Part shown: positions 33,864 to 36,888 of the stretch, in pieces | How the letters are laid out: every line of letters begins with the position of its first letter | Position numbering within the stretch: the stretch's first letter is position 1 | From: Streptomyces microflavus | GTDB lineage: Bacteria > Actinomycetota > Actinomycetes > Streptomycetales > Streptomycetaceae | Direction: 5' to 3' | DNA length: 36,888 nucleotides | Assembly (NCBI RefSeq): GCF_014650075.1 | Contig: NZ_BMUG01000022.1 | Location: 1-36,888 of the forward strand | Translations under genes and position numbers: made by a program | Notes under the pieces: generated by a model | The model's database searches: none | What the model saw: only the letters and a program-made list of their open reading frames with translations | Told to the model about the DNA's origin: nothing

Positions 33864-33977
33864 GGCTTCCTTCCGCACCCGTGGGCAGCATGGGCAAGGC
33901 GGGCGGTTCGGCGGGGCCGCGCCGCCCGGCGGCCTCATGATGGCCGTTCGCGACGGTGGTGAGAAGGGGAGTGACGC

Positions 33978-34003
33978 CTGCGGCGCATGTGCGGGCGCCG
34001 CAG
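33978..34003. other. Hairpin upstream of the LAL gene
   Basis: CTGCGGCGC (33978-33986) and GCGCCGCAG (33995-34003) form a perfect 9-bp stem with an 8-nt loop, about 115 bp before the LAL start. It may be a terminator for the upstream protease gene or a leader structure. Confidence 0.5.
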
Positions 34004-34055
34004 ACGCCCCCCGTCCGGCCGGTGAGTGCGCGGAGAGGCCTCACCGGCCGGGTGC

Positions 34056-34094
34056 GCCGGGATCCACCAGGGTTCGGGACCGTGGATCACCGGC
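34056..34094 (-). terminator. Probable terminator of the subtilase gene
   Basis: GCCGGGATCCAC (34056-34067) pairs with GTGGATC-A-CCGGC (34082-34094) over 12 bp with one bulged A and a 14-nt loop, 31 bp beyond the protease stop on the minus strand. No T run is present. Confidence 0.5.
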
Positions 34095-34125
34095 GGTCCG
34101 GTGGGGTGTTACCGGAAGCGGCCGG

Positions 34126-35715
34126 TCAGAACCTCAGCGACCAGGAATTCAGCGTGCCGGTGTCGTTGACCCAGTTGTCGCTCACCCGCAGCTTCCAGGT
34201 CCCGTCGGCGGGCTTGGACGCGGCGTTCACGGTGAAGGTCCCGCGTACGTCGTCGGCGCTGTCGTTGGCGTTGTAGTCCTTGAGCCGGAAGACGCCGCCG
34301 TCGGGGGCGACGAGGTCGACCCGCAGGTCACCGCGGAAGGTGTGCCGGATGTCGACGGTGACGGACAGCGCCGCGGGGGCGTTGCCCGTGATGCCGCTCA
34401 CGGTGATGGGCGCCTCGACGGTCGCGTTGTCGCGGACCGGGTAGCCGGTGGTGTTCTCGAAGGTCTTCCCGGTGGGCGGAGGCGTGGTGCCGCCGTTCGG
34501 GACGTGCAGCAGGCGGTTGGGCGAACCGGTCTTGGCGTCGGTGACCTTGTTCGGGGTGGCGTCGGCGATCAGCTTGTCGTGGACCTGCTTGGGCGTCCAG
34601 GACGGGTTGGCGGAGAGGATCAGGGCCGCGGCGCCCGCCACGTGCGGGGAGGCCATGGAGGTGCCGCCGTCGGAGCGGGAGCCGGTGTCGTTGAGGTGGG
34701 AGGCGGAGACGATGTCGGAGCCGGGGCCGAACAGGTCCAGGCAGGTCCCGTGGTTGGAGGACTTGCCGCTCGGCCAGATCGAGCGGGCGTCACGGCTGTC
34801 GGTGGCGCCGACCGTCACCGCGCTCGGCACCGCCGCCGGGGAGGTGTTGCAGGCGTTGGCCCCGTCGTTGCCGGCGGCGACGACGTAGGTGACTCCGGAG
34901 GCGATCGAAGCGGCCAGCGCGTCGTCGACCGAGGCGGTCCGGCCGCCGCCGATGCTCATGTTCGCGACCGCGGGCTTGACCGCGTTCCTGGTCACCCAGT
35001 CGATGCCGGCCAGGACCGGGGCCCAGGTGGAGCCGGACGATCCCTGGCAGTTCAGGACGCGCACGCCCACGAGCTTCACGGCTTTGGCGACGCCGTACGT
35101 CGCGCCGCCGACCGTGCCCGCCACATGCGTGCCGTGTCCGTTGCAGTCCTGGGCGACGGCATCGTTGTCTATGAAGTCGTAGCCGCTGACCGCCCGGCCG
35201 CCGAACTCCTGGTGCGAGGTGCGTATCCCGGTGTCGAGCACATAGGCCGTCACATCGGACGCGGTATTGGGGTACGTGTACTTCCGGTCGCCCGGCAGGT
35301 CACGCTGGTCGATGCGGTCCAGGCCCCAGGTCGGGTCGTTCTGGGTGCCCAGGGCGTACGCGACTCCGTCGGCCTCCACCCGCGCGACGGAGGGATCGGC
35401 GGCCAGCCGCCGGGCCTGTTCCTCGTCCACCTTCACGGAGAAGCCCCGCAGCGCCGCACTGTAGGTGTGGCCGACCTTGCCGCCGTGCCGCCCGGCGAGG
35501 GATTTCGCCACCTTGCCGACATCCGCCCGCGCCACCGAGTCCTTGAAGGTGACGATGTACGAGCCCGGCACCGCGCCGGCGCGGTCGGCGCCCAGGATGC
35601 GGCCTTCGCCGGGCGGAGGGGTGGGTGCCGCTCCTGCCGTACCGGCACCGGCGATCAGTGCTCCGACGGCACACGCGGCAGCGGCGACACGCCACACCGC
35701 AGCTTGAGACACCAT
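34126..35715 (-). CDS. Secreted subtilisin-like (S8) serine protease with I9 propeptide and P domain
   Basis: The 529-residue precursor starts at ATG 35715, with AGGAGG 7 nt upstream. A Sec signal peptide (about 1-30, VAAAACAVGALIAGAGTAGAA) is followed by an I9 inhibitor propeptide (about 45-120, GSYIVTFKDSVARADV). The catalytic domain has Asp161 (YVLDTGI), His194 (NGHGTHVAGT) and Ser353 (GGTSMASPHVAG), proteinase K-like. A C-terminal proprotein-convertase P domain (about 405-529, TVDIRHTFRGDLRVDLVAPDG) follows a Thr/Pro linker. It should be an extracellular endopeptidase that matures by removing its own propeptide. A hairpin (35737-35758) lies just upstream of the ribosome site. It is divergent from recA. 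Confidence 0.94.
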   Translation of the reverse strand: MVSQAAVWRVAAAACAVGALIAGAGTAGAAPTPPPGEGRILGADRAGAVPGSYIVTFKDSVARADVGKVAKSLAGRHGGKVGHTYSAALRGFSVKVDEEQARRLAADPSVARVEADGVAYALGTQNDPTWGLDRIDQRDLPGDRKYTYPNTASDVTAYVLDTGIRTSHQEFGGRAVSGYDFIDNDAVAQDCNGHGTHVAGTVGGATYGVAKAVKLVGVRVLNCQGSSGSTWAPVLAGIDWVTRNAVKPAVANMSIGGGRTASVDDALAASIASGVTYVVAAGNDGANACNTSPAAVPSAVTVGATDSRDARSIWPSGKSSNHGTCLDLFGPGSDIVSASHLNDTGSRSDGGTSMASPHVAGAAALILSANPSWTPKQVHDKLIADATPNKVTDAKTGSPNRLLHVPNGGTTPPPTGKTFENTTGYPVRDNATVEAPITVSGITGNAPAALSVTVDIRHTFRGDLRVDLVAPDGGVFRLKDYNANDSADDVRGTFTVNAASKPADGTWKLRVSDNWVNDTGTLNSWSLRF

Positions 35716-35736
35716 GCGATTCCTCCTGAGGGGTTG

Positions 35737-35758
35737 GCCGGACCGGCTCGGGTCCGGC
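35737..35758 (-). other. Leader hairpin before the subtilase ribosome site
   Basis: A perfect 8-bp stem with a 6-nt loop, ending about 7 nt from the AGGAGG site. It could affect translation initiation; no partner sequence that would make it a switch was found. Confidence 0.4.
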
Positions 35759-35974
35759 GGGGCCCGCGCACGGCGAACACCGGGTGCGGGCGAAGGAAGG
35801 GGCACGGCGGGGGCTCCGGACGATGGGTCGTCGACCTCGTACGGCGGATGCCGATCTTGGGGGGCCGGCAGATGCACGAGGGGCGGAGCCACCGCCGCCT
35901 CAGGAAGAATCGAGCCATGGGGGCAGGTCGAACAATGCGTAGGTGTACCCAACCGTTCCGGCAGCGTGGTGCGC

Positions 35975-36004
35975 TTGACACCAAAATCGAACATCCATTC
36001 TCAT
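35975..36004 (+). promoter_or_regulatory. LexA-controlled recA promoter with SOS box
   Basis: TTGACA (35975-35980) is a consensus -35; TCTCAT (35999-36004) is a weak -10 at 18 bp. Between them lies GAACATCCATTC (35989-36000), one mismatch from the Gram-positive SOS box GAAC-N4-GTTC and preceded by TC as in actinobacterial LexA sites. LexA bound here would cover the promoter. The transcript would have a leader of about 130 nt. Confidence 0.68.
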
Positions 36005-36073
36005 GGATTTCGGCCGGGTTTTTCCGGGCCCGACTGTGGAGTTGTCCACAGGCCGGGAGGACGTCGAGGCCCA

Positions 36074-36096
36074 TTGTCAGTGGCAGGGGTTAGCGT
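36074..36096 (+). promoter_or_regulatory. PafBC-type (LexA-independent) recA promoter
   Basis: TTGTCAGTG (36074-36082), GCAGGGGT, TAGCGT (36091-36096) is a perfect match to tTGTCRGTG-N8-TAnnnT, the RecA-independent damage promoter of actinobacteria. Transcription would begin near 36103-36104, where a GTG in frame with recA is found. Confidence 0.85.
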
Positions 36097-36139
36097 CTTT
36101 GACGTGAAGCGATCGACTCAAGCAAATCGGGTGGAACCC

Positions 36140-36888
36140 ATGGCAGGAACCGACCGCGAGAAGGCGCTGGACGCCGCACTCGCACAGATTGAACGACAGT
36201 TCGGCAAGGGCGCGGTGATGCGCCTCGGCGAGCGGCCGAACGAGCCCATCGAGGTCATCCCCACGGGATCGACCGCCCTCGACGTCGCCCTCGGCGTCGG
36301 CGGTCTGCCGCGCGGCCGTGTGGTGGAGGTGTACGGGCCGGAGTCCTCCGGTAAGACGACGCTGACGCTGCACGCCGTGGCGAACGCGCAGAAGCTCGGC
36401 GGCTCGGTGGCGTTCATCGACGCCGAGCACGCGCTGGACCCGGAGTACGCCAAGAAGCTCGGCGTCGACATCGACAGCCTCATCCTGTCCCAGCCGGACA
36501 ACGGTGAGCAGGCGCTGGAGATCGTCGACATGCTGGTCCGCTCCGGCGCCCTGGACCTGATCGTGATCGACTCCGTCGCGGCCCTGGTGCCCCGTGCGGA
36601 GATCGAGGGCGAGATGGGTGACTCGCACGTGGGCCTCCAGGCCCGTCTGATGAGCCAGGCCCTCCGCAAGATCACCAGCGCGCTCAACCAGTCCAAGACC
36701 ACGGCGATCTTCATCAACCAGCTCCGCGAGAAGATCGGCGTGATGTTCGGCTCCCCGGAGACCACGACCGGTGGCCGGGCGCTGAAGTTCTACGCCTCGG
36801 TGCGCCTGGACATCCGGCGCATCGAGACGCTCAAGGACGGCACCGACGCAGTCGGTAACCGCACCCGTGTCAAGGTCGTCAAGAACAA
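36140..36888 (+). CDS. recA: Recombinase RecA (3' end outside window)
   Basis: The first 249 codons of recA are present, opening MAGTDREKALDAALAQIERQ with GGGTGGA just upstream. Walker A is GPESSGKT (66-73), followed by FIDAEHALDPEYA, Walker B LIVIDSVAAL, loop L1 GEMGDSHVG and loop L2 INQLREKIGVMFGSPETTTGG. RecA forms filaments on single-stranded DNA for strand exchange and triggers LexA self-cleavage. An in-frame GTG at 36104 would add 12 residues (MKRSTQANRVEP) and coincides with the expected start of the PafBC-type transcript. The gene is cut by the window edge; recX is expected next. Confidence 0.97.
   Translation, partial: MAGTDREKALDAALAQIERQFGKGAVMRLGERPNEPIEVIPTGSTALDVALGVGGLPRGRVVEVYGPESSGKTTLTLHAVANAQKLGGSVAFIDAEHALDPEYAKKLGVDIDSLILSQPDNGEQALEIVDMLVRSGALDLIVIDSVAALVPRAEIEGEMGDSHVGLQARLMSQALRKITSALNQSKTTAIFINQLREKIGVMFGSPETTTGGRALKFYASVRLDIRRIETLKDGTDAVGNRTRVKVVKN

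Larger units (their letters stand above)
35716..36139. promoter_or_regulatory. Divergent subtilase / recA intergenic region
   Basis: These 424 bp contain no supported gene other than a possible 12-codon recA extension at 36104. The protease side has a long leader with the hairpin GCCGGACC-GGCTCG-GGTCCGGC (35737-35758) directly before the ribosome site; I see no confident protease promoter. The recA side has two promoters listed separately. Confidence 0.6.

Noticed and set aside
34796..34804. Another CTGTCGGTG, resembling the PafBC-type -35 element
   Set aside because: It is inside the subtilase coding region and the hexamer at the required N8 spacing is CGTCAC, which is not a -10.
33322..36093. 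A long plus-strand open frame across the LAL regulator start and the subtilase gene
   Set aside because: Antisense shadow of two well-supported minus-strand genes; it also crosses the hairpins and the recA promoter region.

Overview
This 36.9-kb stretch is chromosomal DNA of a Streptomyces or very close relative. The evidence is the very high G+C content, GTG starts, strong third-position GC bias, and a gene order (osaC / osaA-osaB, ftsK, rodZ-like, rimO-pgsA-cinA-clgR, dps, nei2-lhr, azlCD, DUF3046, recA) that I recall as conserved around the S. coelicolor osaC-to-recA interval. I see no insertion sequence, phage, CRISPR array or other island; this is core chromosome.

Layout. Positions 1-338 hold the 3' end of a 5S rRNA with its terminator, a tRNA-Thr(GGT), and a 42-bp perfect palindrome that can terminate from both sides. 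Positions 365-9752 hold the osmotic-stress locus: osaC (minus strand; kinase-PAS-GAF-phosphatase regulator of SigB) divergent from osaA (hybrid histidine kinase with a long HAMP array) and osaB (response regulator). Next come ftsK and a RodZ-like membrane HTH protein, then the overlapping rimO-pgsA-cinA genes and clgR (regulator of Clp/Lon proteolysis). dps and a CsbD-family gene form a stress pair. After a small membrane-protein gene, a minus-strand block carries a short-chain dehydrogenase, the Nei2-type glycosylase and the Lhr helicase. An AraC regulator with azlC-azlD, a squalene-cyclase-like fold protein, a DUF3046 gene and an AI-2E-family permease follow. A minus-strand LuxR-family (LAL) ATPase regulator with an SDR gene and a secreted subtilase precede recA, which runs off the right edge.

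What ties the right half together is regulation. A motif matching the RecA/LexA-independent (PafBC-type) DNA-damage promoter, TTGTCRGTG-N8-TAnnnT, occurs upstream of recA (perfect), upstream of lhr-nei2 (one mismatch) and, unexpectedly, upstream of the AI-2E-family permease gene (two mismatches). In each case the -10 element lies 6-7 nt before a start codon, so the transcripts could be leaderless; for recA this would give a GTG-started form extended by 12 residues. recA also has a LexA-like box. Many other genes here (ftsK, rimO, an SDR, the AraC gene, azlC, the cyclase-like gene, DUF3046) lack a Shine-Dalgarno sequence and have a -10-like hexamer 6-7 nt before the start. Other points of note are a tandem pair of identical 21-bp hairpins between rodZ and rimO and the roughly ten-copy 276-bp repeat inside osaA.
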